Assembly (NCBI GenBank): GCA_008501785.1
Contig: QQUD01000480.1
Coordinates: 1-24,477 of the forward strand
Direction: 5' to 3'
From: Chloroflexota bacterium
Lineage (GTDB): Bacteria; Chloroflexota; Anaerolineae; Promineifilales; Promineifilaceae
DNA length: 24,477 nucleotides
How positions within the stretch are numbered: the stretch's first letter is position 1; each line of letters begins with the position of its first letter. Of the stretch, positions 13,787-22,900 are shown one piece after another. The position numbers were made by a program, and so were the translations under genes. The notes under the pieces are model-generated. The model ran no database searches and was not told where the DNA came from. It saw nothing but the letters and a program-made list of their open reading frames with translations.

Positions 13787-15676
13787 GTGTTATCCCGAAA
13801 CTCGTTTGATGAAGAATCTGGTTTAATTTTTAGTCGTTTAGCAAGGCTTGGTCTTCCCCAAATATTGTGGTTAATTGCTCTTGGATTGATCATATTATTT
13901 GTGCCGCTTTATTTTATTGGGGCAGCGCTGCAAGATGATGTCAGTTCGCTGCAATCAGAGCTGGCTCCTTTGGAGACGGCTTTAGCCAGTGCGCCCACGC
14001 CGCTGCCTTTGGCAACGCAGGTGGCACAGACAACGGCCGTTTCCGCCACACTCCTCACCGACAATATTAACTGGCCTGCGGCCATGAATTTTATTCGTAC
14101 CTACAACCCATCCGAAATTACTATCACTGGCATCAATCAAGTTGATAACCAGCTTTTTATCTCTGGGCAAGCGGCAAACGATGCGCTTGTGGTTGCGTAT
14201 GCGCGTAGTCTCGAAACATCGGGTGCGTTTAAGCGCGTGCAGGTGGAGTCGATTGTGGTGGCTGCGGGTGCAGAAACGCCGACGCCGTTGATTGACACGA
14301 CGCGGGTTGTGGAAATTGTGGGAACAACAACGGCCGTTCCCGGTGTGCCGACCGTTAGCCCTACCCCAACCATTACCTCAACGCCGCTGCCCACCTGGAC
14401 ACCAACACCTGATTTGCGGGATGATTTTGAGTGGGATGACACGGTAGCAAAGACCTTGTTTTTGAATGACATACAGCGCCACAATTTTTATCCTACTTTT
14501 GATGTTGATTTGGTCACCTTTTTAGCGAAAGCTGGCCGAACCTATCGCGTTTATACACAAAATTTGACGGCTGGTGTTGATACGTTTTTGACAGTGTCGC
14601 ATGGTGAAACCACGCTGACCAACGATGACGCATCTTTGGGTACGCTGGCTTCTTCGGTGACGGTGCAGGCTCCTGATGATGCAGATATTTCGGTGCTGGT
14701 GCGGATTACGAATCGCGGGGCGTATGGTGCTGATAAATATTATCAAGTGCTGGTTCAAGAAATTGTGCCGACTGTGACCCCGACATCGGTTCCGGTAACG
14801 CCCAGCACACCGACCCTAACACCGACGTTGACGAATACGGCCGTTTCCACTAACACGCCGATTCCATCGACCCCGCCCACAGCTACCCCCGATTTGCGTG
14901 ACGATTTTGAGCCAGATGAGGTGGACGCTCCGTTGATTGCAGTTGGGGAAACACAGGCTCACAGTTTTTACCCGACTAGTGATGGTGACAATGTTCAGTT
15001 TGCCGTAAAAGGTGAACGTGTTTACGAAGTACAAACGAGTGAATTGGCAGTTGGTATTGACACAAAAATGGTTGTTTCTCTGGGTGAAACCAGTTGGGAA
15101 AATGATGATTATGCGCCATCTGGTTCGGGTAATTTTGCATCGGCTGTTTGTTTTACAACGACTGCAGAACAGGATGGAGAAACGGCCGTTATCCATCTTG
15201 AAAATGTAACCCCACAATTTGAACCCGATAAATATTACACGCTGTCACTTGTTGAGCTACCGGATTTACAGCTCAATGTTGAGCAACTTGATTTCACATT
15301 GGCTTCAGATGCAACTGAGCCGGCGACAGAATTGGTTGCGCTAACGGCGACGAATGTTGTTTCGTGGACGGCCGTTTCTGACACACCTTGGCTTTCGCTC
15401 GATTTGCTCACCGGAACCACACCAGCTAATTTAACAGTTTCTGCGAACAGCACAGACTTAGCCGAAGGGCTGCACGAAGGCAGCATCACGTTTTCATGGT
15501 CAACGGTATGTGAAAAAGAAATCCCAGTGACGCTAAACGTGACTGCCCCGGCAAGCAGCAGCCTTAATTCTGACTGGCAGACAGCCAACAAACCTGCTGT
15601 GAATGTGGGTAAACGGACTGCATTTCAGGGTAAGGGTTTGGTTGAATTTGTGATAGTGGTTGAATTGGGGGATTGA
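13787..15676 (+). CDS. PilN-like membrane protein fused to two PPC-like domains and a BACON-like domain
   Basis: A 629-residue protein starting at GTG 13787, preceded by GAGAAG at good spacing. A short cytoplasmic segment is followed by one membrane helix (about 24-46). A PilN-type domain comes next (about 94-158, with SEITITGINQVDNQLFISGQ and an LETSGAFKRVQVESI end). Thr/Pro linkers (180-208 and 328-368) join two homologous beta domains, each starting TPDLRDDFE and carrying a FYPT-D motif (about 208-326 and 368-490), like bacterial pre-peptidase C-terminal (PPC) domains. Residues about 494-586 (LDFTLASD, WLSLDLLTGTTPANLTVSA) resemble a BACON or IgG-like domain. PilN normally ends after its pilus-assembly domain at about 200 residues, so the C-terminal two-thirds is extra. 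The stop overlaps the start of the PilO-like gene (TGATG). No pilM precedes it. Confidence 0.75.
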   Translation: MLSRNSFDEESGLIFSRLARLGLPQILWLIALGLIILFVPLYFIGAALQDDVSSLQSELAPLETALASAPTPLPLATQVAQTTAVSATLLTDNINWPAAMNFIRTYNPSEITITGINQVDNQLFISGQAANDALVVAYARSLETSGAFKRVQVESIVVAAGAETPTPLIDTTRVVEIVGTTTAVPGVPTVSPTPTITSTPLPTWTPTPDLRDDFEWDDTVAKTLFLNDIQRHNFYPTFDVDLVTFLAKAGRTYRVYTQNLTAGVDTFLTVSHGETTLTNDDASLGTLASSVTVQAPDDADISVLVRITNRGAYGADKYYQVLVQEIVPTVTPTSVPVTPSTPTLTPTLTNTAVSTNTPIPSTPPTATPDLRDDFEPDEVDAPLIAVGETQAHSFYPTSDGDNVQFAVKGERVYEVQTSELAVGIDTKMVVSLGETSWENDDYAPSGSGNFASAVCFTTTAEQDGETAVIHLENVTPQFEPDKYYTLSLVELPDLQLNVEQLDFTLASDATEPATELVALTATNVVSWTAVSDTPWLSLDLLTGTTPANLTVSANSTDLAEGLHEGSITFSWSTVCEKEIPVTLNVTAPASSSLNSDWQTANKPAVNVGKRTAFQGKGLVEFVIVVELGD

Positions 15677-16752
15677 TGAATCGGAACACAAGTATGATTG
15701 CATATTTTCGTGAAAATATATTGACACTGCTGGCAGTTGTGATGATTGCGCTGCTGTTGGTTGGGTATTTACTGTTTGCTGGCATAGTTTTGTGGCCGCA
15801 ATGGCAGACCAGAACGGCGTTGATGACCCGGTTGGATGCTGCTGAAGCTGCCATCAGCCAACCGGCACAAGATGTACCGAACACGGATGCATCATCTGAC
15901 GCACCCAATTTCCCGGTCCCGGATAACGCAGATGAAGCGGCTGCGCTTTTTTTAACAGAACAGCAAGCGGCCGATTTGCTGCAAAACCTGGCAAATTATG
16001 CTGATGCCAGTGGTGTGAATATCGTTGACTTGCAGGCGCAGCCATCGGCAAATGATGGTCAGAAATCGGTTTATGATGTGCGCCAATTTCGGCTGTCATT
16101 GTCTGGTGAGATGGTGCAGTTGATGGATTTTGTGGCACGGTTGAGGGAAACGGCCGTTTCCAGCATCCAACTCGCCAATTTACAAATGGCAGATGGCTCT
16201 GAAACGGATACGTTGACATTGGATTTACTCCTGTACACATCTCCATACGCGAATGGTACGGTATTAGCTGACTTACCACAGGCACCAACGCCACTCCCTC
16301 AACCAACAGCATCGCCACCCGAAATAACACCCGCCGATGCTCTGGCTGAACAGATTCATGAACCCTGGTCGCAAGAAAATTGGTCGGCAACAATTGACAT
16401 CATTGAGCAAATTTTGGCGATTGACGCCAGCTATTCAGAAATGAGCGAAAAACTATATGCTGCGCATGTCAACTATGGATACCAAATGTTGGAGCAAGGT
16501 GACGAAGCTGGGGCAAAATTGCAATTTGAACAAGCATTGGCAATCAATGCAAATGGCGAGGCGGCTATGGCCGGTTTGCAAGCATTGGCTGACCCGGTAG
16601 CTACCGCACAGCCAATGCGATACCAGGTGCAGCAAGGGGATACGTTGTTTTCGATTGCACGGCGATTTGGTGTGTCTGTAGATGTTTTGCGTGCCGCCAA
16701 TGGGTTGACTGACAACACTATTGCGACGGGTCAAGAATTGCTCATTCCCTAA
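15676..16752 (+). CDS. PilO-like membrane protein with TPR and C-terminal LysM domain
   Basis: The start is ATG 15676, which overlaps the previous stop by one base and follows GGGGGA. The protein is 358 residues. One membrane helix (about 15-40) leads to a short coiled stretch and a PilO-type domain at about 90-190 (AADLLQNLANYADASGVNIVDL in pieces, the YDVRQFRLSLSGEMVQLMDFV core, then TLTLDLLLYTSP). A Pro-rich linker (about 200-220) follows. Two helical TPR-like repeats lie at about 225-305 (YQMLEQGDEAGAKLQFEQAL). A LysM domain closes the protein at about 315-358 (YQVQQGDTLFSIARRFGVS, LRAANGL). LysM binds peptidoglycan. With the PilN-like partner it would form an inner-membrane pair anchored to the wall. 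Ordinary PilO lacks TPR and LysM. Confidence 0.78.
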   Translation: MNRNTSMIAYFRENILTLLAVVMIALLLVGYLLFAGIVLWPQWQTRTALMTRLDAAEAAISQPAQDVPNTDASSDAPNFPVPDNADEAAALFLTEQQAADLLQNLANYADASGVNIVDLQAQPSANDGQKSVYDVRQFRLSLSGEMVQLMDFVARLRETAVSSIQLANLQMADGSETDTLTLDLLLYTSPYANGTVLADLPQAPTPLPQPTASPPEITPADALAEQIHEPWSQENWSATIDIIEQILAIDASYSEMSEKLYAAHVNYGYQMLEQGDEAGAKLQFEQALAINANGEAAMAGLQALADPVATAQPMRYQVQQGDTLFSIARRFGVSVDVLRAANGLTDNTIATGQELLIP

Positions 16753-16766
16753 TAGATGGAAAAAAT

Positions 16767-16836
16767 CGTAGGACAAAATGCTGTTTTGTCCAATGTGTAG
16801 ACTCTATACCAGGGCAAGACAGCATCTTGCCCTACG
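16767..16836. repeat. Pair of inverted hairpin repeats with compensatory changes (BIME-like)
   Basis: Copy 1 (16767-16791) and copy 2 (16812-16836, opposite orientation) are 25 bases each and differ at four positions only. Each copy has CGTA outside an 8-bp stem and a 5-base loop. The four differences are two A-T to G-C base-pair swaps, so each stem stays perfect. The loops, TGCTG and CAGCA, are complementary to each other. The pair lies between the PilO-like gene and the phosphodiesterase gene and could act as a terminator or as a mobile REP-type doublet. Confidence 0.75.
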
Positions 16837-16890
16837 AATGCTAGAAATCCTGTAAAATAGAGATAATTATTTTTTAACAGGAGATTTGTC

Positions 16891-17586
16891 ATGTCAACAA
16901 AACAAACTCATAAAATGTTGTGTATTGGGCACCGGGGTGCGATGGGTCATGCACCTGAAAATACACTATTGTCTATTAACAAAGCGATTGAAATGGGTGC
17001 TGATTGGGTTGAGGTCGATGTATATCTAGTGGAAGGTGAACTGATTGTGATTCATGATCCACTGCTGGAGCGCACGACGAATGGGGCAGGGGCGGTGATG
17101 GAGCAGTCGTTGGACACCTTGCGCTCTTTGGATGCTGGTCGGGGTGAGAAAATTCCGTTTTTACGCGAGGTTTTTGACCTTGTGGATAAACGAGTGGGCA
17201 TCAATGTTGAGTTGAAGGGACCGAAAACGGCCGTTTCCACCGTCAACTTCATTCACGACCAAATCGAGAACGGCTGGTCATACGACAATATTTTGGTTTC
17301 ATCGTTTGACCACACTATGCTGCGAACTGTGCAACAGCTCGATGACCGTATTAAGATTGGCGCATTGATTTTCCACGAGCCAGATGATCTGGCACAGGTC
17401 GTGAAAGAAATGAATGCATTTTCTATTAACCCGTGGCTGATGGCTGTAACCGAGACCTTTGTGCAAAATGCGCATGACCAGGGGCTTCAAGTCTATGTTT
17501 ACACCGTTAATGAACCTGATGATATTGAACGAATGCGTCAATGGAGGGTTGATGGCATCTTCACAAATTATCCTGATCGGGTTTGA
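16891..17586 (+). CDS. Glycerophosphodiester phosphodiesterase
   Basis: A 231-residue cytosolic protein with AGGAG ahead of ATG 16891. It shows the full family signature: GHRGAMGHAPENT with His14, Arg15 and Glu23, then GADWVEVDVYLVEGELIVIHDP with Glu41, Asp43 and His55, and NVELKG with Glu107 and Lys109. VYVYTVNEPDDIERM and DGIFTNYPD close the TIM barrel. It hydrolyses glycerophosphodiesters to glycerol 3-phosphate and an alcohol, using a metal ion. No signal peptide is present, so it acts inside the cell like UgpQ. It is probably a single transcription unit, since an inverted repeat pair lies upstream and a 249-base gap downstream. Confidence 0.93.
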   Translation: MSTKQTHKMLCIGHRGAMGHAPENTLLSINKAIEMGADWVEVDVYLVEGELIVIHDPLLERTTNGAGAVMEQSLDTLRSLDAGRGEKIPFLREVFDLVDKRVGINVELKGPKTAVSTVNFIHDQIENGWSYDNILVSSFDHTMLRTVQQLDDRIKIGALIFHEPDDLAQVVKEMNAFSINPWLMAVTETFVQNAHDQGLQVYVYTVNEPDDIERMRQWRVDGIFTNYPDRV

Positions 17587-17734
17587 AAGAGAAAATTAAA
17601 CATAAGAAGTTTCACCAAAGGAGCGAAGGTGAGGAGGGGGTAAATCTTAACATCTTTGCGACTTTGCGTGACATAATATTGATAGTTAGAAAGCCTAATG
17701 TGTAATTTAGGTTAAACGGCCGTTTGAGCGCCTA

Positions 17735-17743
17735 TGTTATAAT
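17735..17743 (+). promoter_or_regulatory. Candidate extended -10 promoter for the membrane protein gene
   Basis: TGTTATAAT is a perfect extended -10 box (TGnTATAAT) about 93 bases before the ATG at 17836, in the 249-base gap that follows the phosphodiesterase. No convincing -35 is present at 17-base spacing. The same gap holds one ACGGCCGT copy (17716-17723) and a TTTGCGACTTTGCGTG-type motif near 17656. Confidence 0.4.
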
Positions 17744-17835
17744 AATTTTTAATTATCTTCCTTGATTACTTTTCACCTGTTGTTGCTTTTCGTATTGGAA
17801 AACTACGTTCATCATAAAAAAACCTGGGTAGTGTT

Positions 17836-18534
17836 ATGAAATGGATTCGTTTGTCTGGTGCAGGCTCATTACTCTTGAGCGTTATATTTTTAGTCGTATA
17901 TTTAGCTCAAATGGCAAAACGGCCGTCTCCCTTCCTCTGGTTGCCAATAGCGTTGTTCCTGTCTATTGGCGTGACCAATTTGATTTGGCCCTGGTGGCAG
18001 TCGCGCAAAAAAGTTGATTCTATTGACGCATTTTTTGCTAAAGTGTGGCCGCAAACACGTGCCATACACGCCACCATCTATCTAATTGTGTTAGCATTTG
18101 GCTTGTTTTTATTTGGCATGGTATTTTGGCATTGGGGCAATAATTCGGCTTGGGGTACCACCTTCTTTGTCATTCTTGTGAGTGCCATTATTACCCTTGG
18201 CTTATATTACTTACGACGGATCAATCGTTTCGACAATTCCAATTACACGGAATTGCGACAGTTATTAAGCAACAGCCTGAGTGATGTGATGTGGGTCTAT
18301 GAAATGCCACCTCTCGCCCCTGAGTTAGCAGACGGTAATGGGATGATTCAAATGTCTACGCTCTATTTTTGGTTGAATGACAATTCTGTGCATCGTATCA
18401 ATGTGCCAGATTCTGTGATACGGCCGTTATTCACGTTCATCCAAGATCAGGCATCCCACGTCTCAATTGGGTATAATCCTGACAGTTCAGATATTTTGCA
18501 TCATCCTAAAAACGAATCTGCTAACCATGAATGA
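17836..18534 (+). CDS. Unknown membrane protein with four transmembrane segments
   Basis: A 232-residue protein. Hydrophobic segments lie at about 8-26, 32-52, 77-98 and 107-126 (WGTTFFVILVSAIITLGLYY), each followed by a basic loop. The C-terminal 100 residues form a soluble domain (YTELRQLLSNSLSDVMWVYE, then MSTLYFWLNDNSVHRINVP) that looks like a small alpha/beta unit, perhaps cytoplasmic. I do not recognise the family. Only a weak GGGTAG lies upstream of the ATG. Its stop lies inside the start of the acetyltransferase gene (overlap 18527-18534), so the two are translationally coupled, although no functional link is evident. Confidence 0.65.
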   Translation: MKWIRLSGAGSLLLSVIFLVVYLAQMAKRPSPFLWLPIALFLSIGVTNLIWPWWQSRKKVDSIDAFFAKVWPQTRAIHATIYLIVLAFGLFLFGMVFWHWGNNSAWGTTFFVILVSAIITLGLYYLRRINRFDNSNYTELRQLLSNSLSDVMWVYEMPPLAPELADGNGMIQMSTLYFWLNDNSVHRINVPDSVIRPLFTFIQDQASHVSIGYNPDSSDILHHPKNESANHE

Positions 18535-19042
18535 TCGATCCAAACAACTTGTCCATTCTTTGAAAATTTCTACCATAACCCGCAGTACAGCCCCCCTTCT
18601 CTTAAATTGGCATTATCCACGCCCATACCACATCTACAATATGGCTTCTGATGATCCCGCTGATGCTGCTGCAACGATTGCCTACTTGCTCAATCCGGCA
18701 CATCAATTTTATGAAATGACGCTGCCAAAAGAAGGCGTTGTCGGCTTTTGTAGCTTTGGTGAAGATGGACAGGTGCCTGGTGGTGACTATTCGCAGCCAG
18801 CATTAGACATTGGGATGGGCATCCATCCAAATTTGACGGGTAAGGGGTTGGGGGCTATCTTTGTGCAGGCAGTTATTCAGTTTGGGATGGAAATGTTTCG
18901 GCCAACATTGCTGCGAGTGACGATTGCCACGTTTAACGAACGTGCCCAACGGGTGTGGCAGCAGAATGGGTTCCAGCCAGGTCAGGCGTTCGTTCATGAG
19001 GGGACAAAACGGCCGTTTATCATTTTCACCTGCAAAGTTTAA
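18527..19042 (+). CDS. GNAT family N-acetyltransferase
   Basis: The start is placed at ATG 18527, overlapping the preceding gene by eight bases; an earlier in-frame ATG at 18467 would lie deep in that gene. The protein is about 171 residues. The acetyl-CoA-binding motif is IGMGIHPNLTGKGLGAIFV (about 89-107), followed by VTIATFNERAQRVWQQNGF, the usual GNAT beta-5/alpha-4 region, and a final strand with FIIFTCK. GNAT enzymes move an acetyl group from acetyl-CoA to an amine; the substrate cannot be read from the sequence. The overall shape is closest to RimI/RimJ-like members. Confidence 0.85.
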   Translation: MNDRSKQLVHSLKISTITRSTAPLLLNWHYPRPYHIYNMASDDPADAAATIAYLLNPAHQFYEMTLPKEGVVGFCSFGEDGQVPGGDYSQPALDIGMGIHPNLTGKGLGAIFVQAVIQFGMEMFRPTLLRVTIATFNERAQRVWQQNGFQPGQAFVHEGTKRPFIIFTCKV

Positions 19043-19050
19043 AGGTTTAA

Positions 19051-19110
19051 ACTTCCCGGAAGCTGAGGGGACCTATTGCTTTTGTCATTGGTCGATAGTT
19101 CCTGGGAAGC
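19051..19110. repeat. Imperfect inverted repeat between acetyltransferase and hydrolase genes
   Basis: ACTTCCCGGAAG...GGGACC at 19051-19073 is mirrored imperfectly by 19090-19110 (GGTC...TTCCTGGGAAGC). CTTCCCGGAAG is itself a small palindrome. It occupies most of the 90-base gap and ends 10 bases before the ribosome binding site of the hydrolase. Confidence 0.4.
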
Positions 19111-19132
19111 AAATTAAAACAGGAAGGCCATT

Positions 19133-19780
19133 TTGCAAAACATCATCTTGCTGCACGGATTCGCCTCTTCTGGCAACTCAACCAAAGCGCGGTTTTTGCG
19201 CCCAAAATTTGAAAAATATCCAAACAGTTCATTTCATGCGTTTGACTTTAATCCCACGCCCACCGACTTTGAATACATGACCGTTACAGGCATGATCAAT
19301 CGCCTGCGTCAAACTATTGTGGATCGCCAGCTCGAAAATGTGTCGCTCATTGGTAGCTCAATGGGGGCGTTAGTGGGGCTAAACTACGCACACAGATATG
19401 GTGGTATCGACCGGCTGCTGTTAATGGCTCCAGCACTCTCCTACTTTTCGGGCAGCCGCGAAGAGGAAGTTGCCCGTACTTTGGACCCAAATCAGACCGA
19501 GCTGGTGCAACATTACGCCTTTGAGCAAAAAATACCGCTGCGAGCTGAAATGGATATCGATGGCTTGTTGTACCGAGTGCCTGTGCCGCCCCCTGTGCCC
19601 ATCACGATCATTCACGGCCGTTTTGATGACGTCGTTCCCATTGCGCATAGTCAGAAATATGCGGCCCAATACCCCGACCATGTAAACTTAATTGCAGTCG
19701 ATGCTGACCATCCCCTCCACGATCAGCTTGATGTGATGTGGCAGCAAGTACAACAATATTTGATAGGAAGAGGAGAATAA
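19133..19780 (+). CDS. Alpha/beta hydrolase (YqiA/YcfP-like esterase)
   Basis: A 215-residue cytosolic protein starting at TTG 19133. AGGAAGG lies five bases upstream, and the frame from here gives the complete N-terminal strand and oxyanion motif IILLHGFASSG; the next ATG is about 49 codons in. The nucleophile elbow is GSSMG with Ser76. The acid is Asp165 or Asp166 in HGRFDDVVP, and the base His193 or His196 in DADHPLHDQ. The size and early HGF motif fit the compact YqiA-type esterases. The substrate is unknown. Its stop codon (19778-19780) lies within the first heptad of array C. Confidence 0.85.
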   Translation: MQNIILLHGFASSGNSTKARFLRPKFEKYPNSSFHAFDFNPTPTDFEYMTVTGMINRLRQTIVDRQLENVSLIGSSMGALVGLNYAHRYGGIDRLLLMAPALSYFSGSREEEVARTLDPNQTELVQHYAFEQKIPLRAEMDIDGLLYRVPVPPPVPITIIHGRFDDVVPIAHSQKYAAQYPDHVNLIAVDADHPLHDQLDVMWQQVQQYLIGRGE

Positions 19781-19866
19781 TGAATAAGTAATCGTGAATA
19801 ATAAATTGTGAAGTAGGAGACCTCATTCACAATTCACAATTCAGTATGCACAATTCATTATTTTCT
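19776..19866. repeat. Inverted array of degenerate heptanucleotides (array C)
   Basis: Thirteen 7-base units in unbroken phase. The left half has AATAATG, AATCGTG and AATTGTG. The right half has the complementary type ATTCACA (twice), ATTCAGT and ATTCATT, turning around the unit AGACCTC (19818-19824). It starts in the last sense codon of the hydrolase gene, crosses its stop, and ends 69 bases before the tricorn protease start. Confidence 0.75.
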
Positions 19867-19935
19867 GGCTAACGACTATAAATCTTTGAAATCAACATCA
19901 CTTGTTGTTTTCCTTTCTGATAGGTTTTGCAATTA

Positions 19936-22900
19936 ATGAACAATACAAATACAGACCCCATTCAAGGCTTTTATCGCTTTCCAACCATTCATAAAAAATC
20001 GGTTATTTTTACTGCTGAAGGTGATTTGTGGCAGGTTTCCGTTCGTGGTGGCACAGCGCGTCGCCTGACCACGCATCATGGTGTTGAATCACATGCAGCG
20101 GTGTCGCCAAACGGCCGTATTCTCGCCTTTTCTGCCCAATACGAAGGCCCCACCGAAGTCTACACCATGCCCGTCAGCGGCGGGCGACCACAGCGCCACA
20201 CGTTTGAAGATGGACAGGCATTGGTGGTAGGATGGACGCCGGACGGCAAAATTATCTACAGCACCACGCGCTACGCCACTTTACCAAACACTCAACTGTG
20301 TACCATTGACCTTGAATCTGGTGCAACGACCCTGATTCCACTCGCGCAGGCCAGTGATGGCAGCTATGATGCGTCTGGCAAAACACTCTACTTCACACGA
20401 TTGCCATTCCAGGGCAGCTTCACCAAGCGCTACAAAGGTGGGACGGTGCAGAACATCTGGAAATTCACAAGTGGAGCTGATGAAGCTATCCCCTTAACGG
20501 CCGATTACGCAGGCACCAGCAAAACTCCGATGTGGTGGAACGGCCGTCTCTATTTCGCCACCGACCGCGACGGCACCATGAACCTGTGGTCAATGGATGA
20601 AAACGGCGATGATTTGCAGCAGCATACTGAGCATAAAGGCTGGGACATTCATGCACCTGCTTTGCACAATGGCAAAATTGTGTACCAGCTTGGCGCAGAC
20701 CTCTATTTGTACGCAATTGATATGGCTGAAACAACCCTGCTAGACATCACCCTGGCTTCTGATCTGGACCAAACACGCCATCGTTGGGTGAAAAACCCCA
20801 TCAACTATCTGAGCCATTGGAGTTTGTCACCGGATGGGGATCGGGTTGTATTCACCACACGTGGCAAGGTGTTTGTGGCACCGGTAGAACACGGCCGTTT
20901 CATACAACTTACTCGAAGCAGCCATGCCCGATATCGCAGCGCCACTTTTTCCCCAGATGGCAAATCAATTTTTGCCTTGTCCGACGCATCTGGTGAGCTA
21001 GACTATTACAAACTCCCTGCCGATGGGTTGGGCACACCTGAACAGTTGACCGATGCAGGGCCTGGGTTTCGCCATCGCCCACAGCCTTCGCCAGATGGCA
21101 AATGGTTTGCCTACACCGACCGCGATCAACAGCTTTGGGTGGTCAATATAGAAAACCGCGACCCTAAACTGGTTGTTGCTTCTGATATGGAGATGATTTT
21201 TAATGTCAGTTGGTCGCCAGACAGCCGCTGGTTGGCCTTTACGCAAATGGCAGACAACACGAATGTGCAAATTATGATTTACAGCGTAGAAGATGGGGGG
21301 ATAACGGCCGTTACCTCAGACCGTGTTTACTCCTACAATCCCCAATGGAGTCCCGACGGACAATGGCTCTACTTCCTCTCAGATCGCCATTTCAACTCAC
21401 TCGTTCCCAGCCCTTGGGGGGCGCGTCAACCAGACCCTTACTTTGACAAAACCACAAAAATCTACCAAATTGCCCTGCAAAAAGAGACCCGTCTACCCTT
21501 CCAACCCGATGATGAGCTGTACAAAGAAGTTGAAAAGAAAAGTTCCACTGATAAAAAAGATTGCGAGAAAAAAGAAGAGCCATGTGCCGTTGAAATAGAA
21601 TTTGAAGGACTTTCACAGCGCTTGTATGAGGTGCCGCTGGCCCCAGGAAACTATGTGGGACTTTCCGTTAATAAAAAAGCGCTGTTTTGGTTAGAAAAAA
21701 CGCCTGGGCAAAACGGAAAATATAATCTGGCCGCGCTAGAAATCAAAAACAAAAAGATCGAGCCGATTCCGTTGGCGCGAGACATCAAGGGATACAGCCT
21801 CTCTCATGATGGTGAAAAAATAGCGGTGCGTCAAAACAATCGATTTTATCGCTTCAATGCCACTGGCAAACCACCCAAACCAGATGATAAAAAATGGGTG
21901 AACCTTTCCGGCTGGACCTTCGATGTCGATTTGCAGCAGGAATGGCGGCAAATGTTCATTGAGGCGTGGCGGCTAGAACGCGATTACTTCTATGATCCCA
22001 ATCTGCATGGCATCGATTGGCAAGGTTTGTTAGATCGCCATCTGCCTTTGGTTAATCGCGTCACAGACCGGTATGAACTTGACCACCTTATTATGCAGGT
22101 GGTGGGTGAAATGGCCGCATTGCACACGTTTGTGCATACTGGTGATGCACGTCGCGGGCAAGACAGAATTAGGCTGGCGGCGCTGGGTGCCACCTGGGTG
22201 CGCGATGAAGCCGCCGGTGGCTACCGAATTGAGCACATTTACCGGTCTGAGCCTGATTATCCAGAGCGGCTGGCTCCGTTAGCGCGACCTGAAGTTAATA
22301 TTTCCGAAGGCAGCATTGTGCAGATGATTAATGGCGTTTCCACTTTGTCAGTCGCGCATCCGGCGCTGTTGTTGCGTAATCAGGCGGGCAATCAAGTCAG
22401 GGTGAGGGTGAAAATGCCTGCACTGAGCGGAGCCGACGTGGCCGATTCCGACACCTCCACCGACAAAATCATCATCCCCATCTCCACTGCCAAAGAAACC
22501 GACCTCCGTTATGGCGAGTGGGAATACCTCAATCGCCTGCACGTTGACGAAAAAGGAAACGGGCGGCTTGGCTACGTGCATCTCCGCGCCATGAGCGGTG
22601 AAAACTATACAGAATGGGCCGAACATTTTTATGCCGTTTTCAATCGGGAAGGGTTGATTATTGACGTACGCCACAATCGCGGCGGCAATATTGATAGTTG
22701 GATATTGGGCAAACTGCTGCGCCGTGCCTGGTTCTATTGGCAGCCACGTGTCGGCAAACCAAGCTGGAACATGCATTACGCTTTTCGTGGGCAAATGGTC
22801 GTCATTTGCAACGAGCGCACTTCCTCAGATGGCGAAGTATTTGCAGATGGGTTCCGCCGCCTGGGATTGGGCAAGCTGATTGGTACCCGCACCTGGGGTG

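Noticed and set aside
15854..16393. Minus-strand ORF of 179 codons opposite the PilO-like gene
   Set aside because: Shadow of the coding frame; Pro/His-rich nonsense composition with no domain.
22348..22794. Minus-strand ORF of 148 codons inside the tricorn gene
   Set aside because: It lies wholly opposite a conserved protease core and has no recognisable domain or ribosome binding site.
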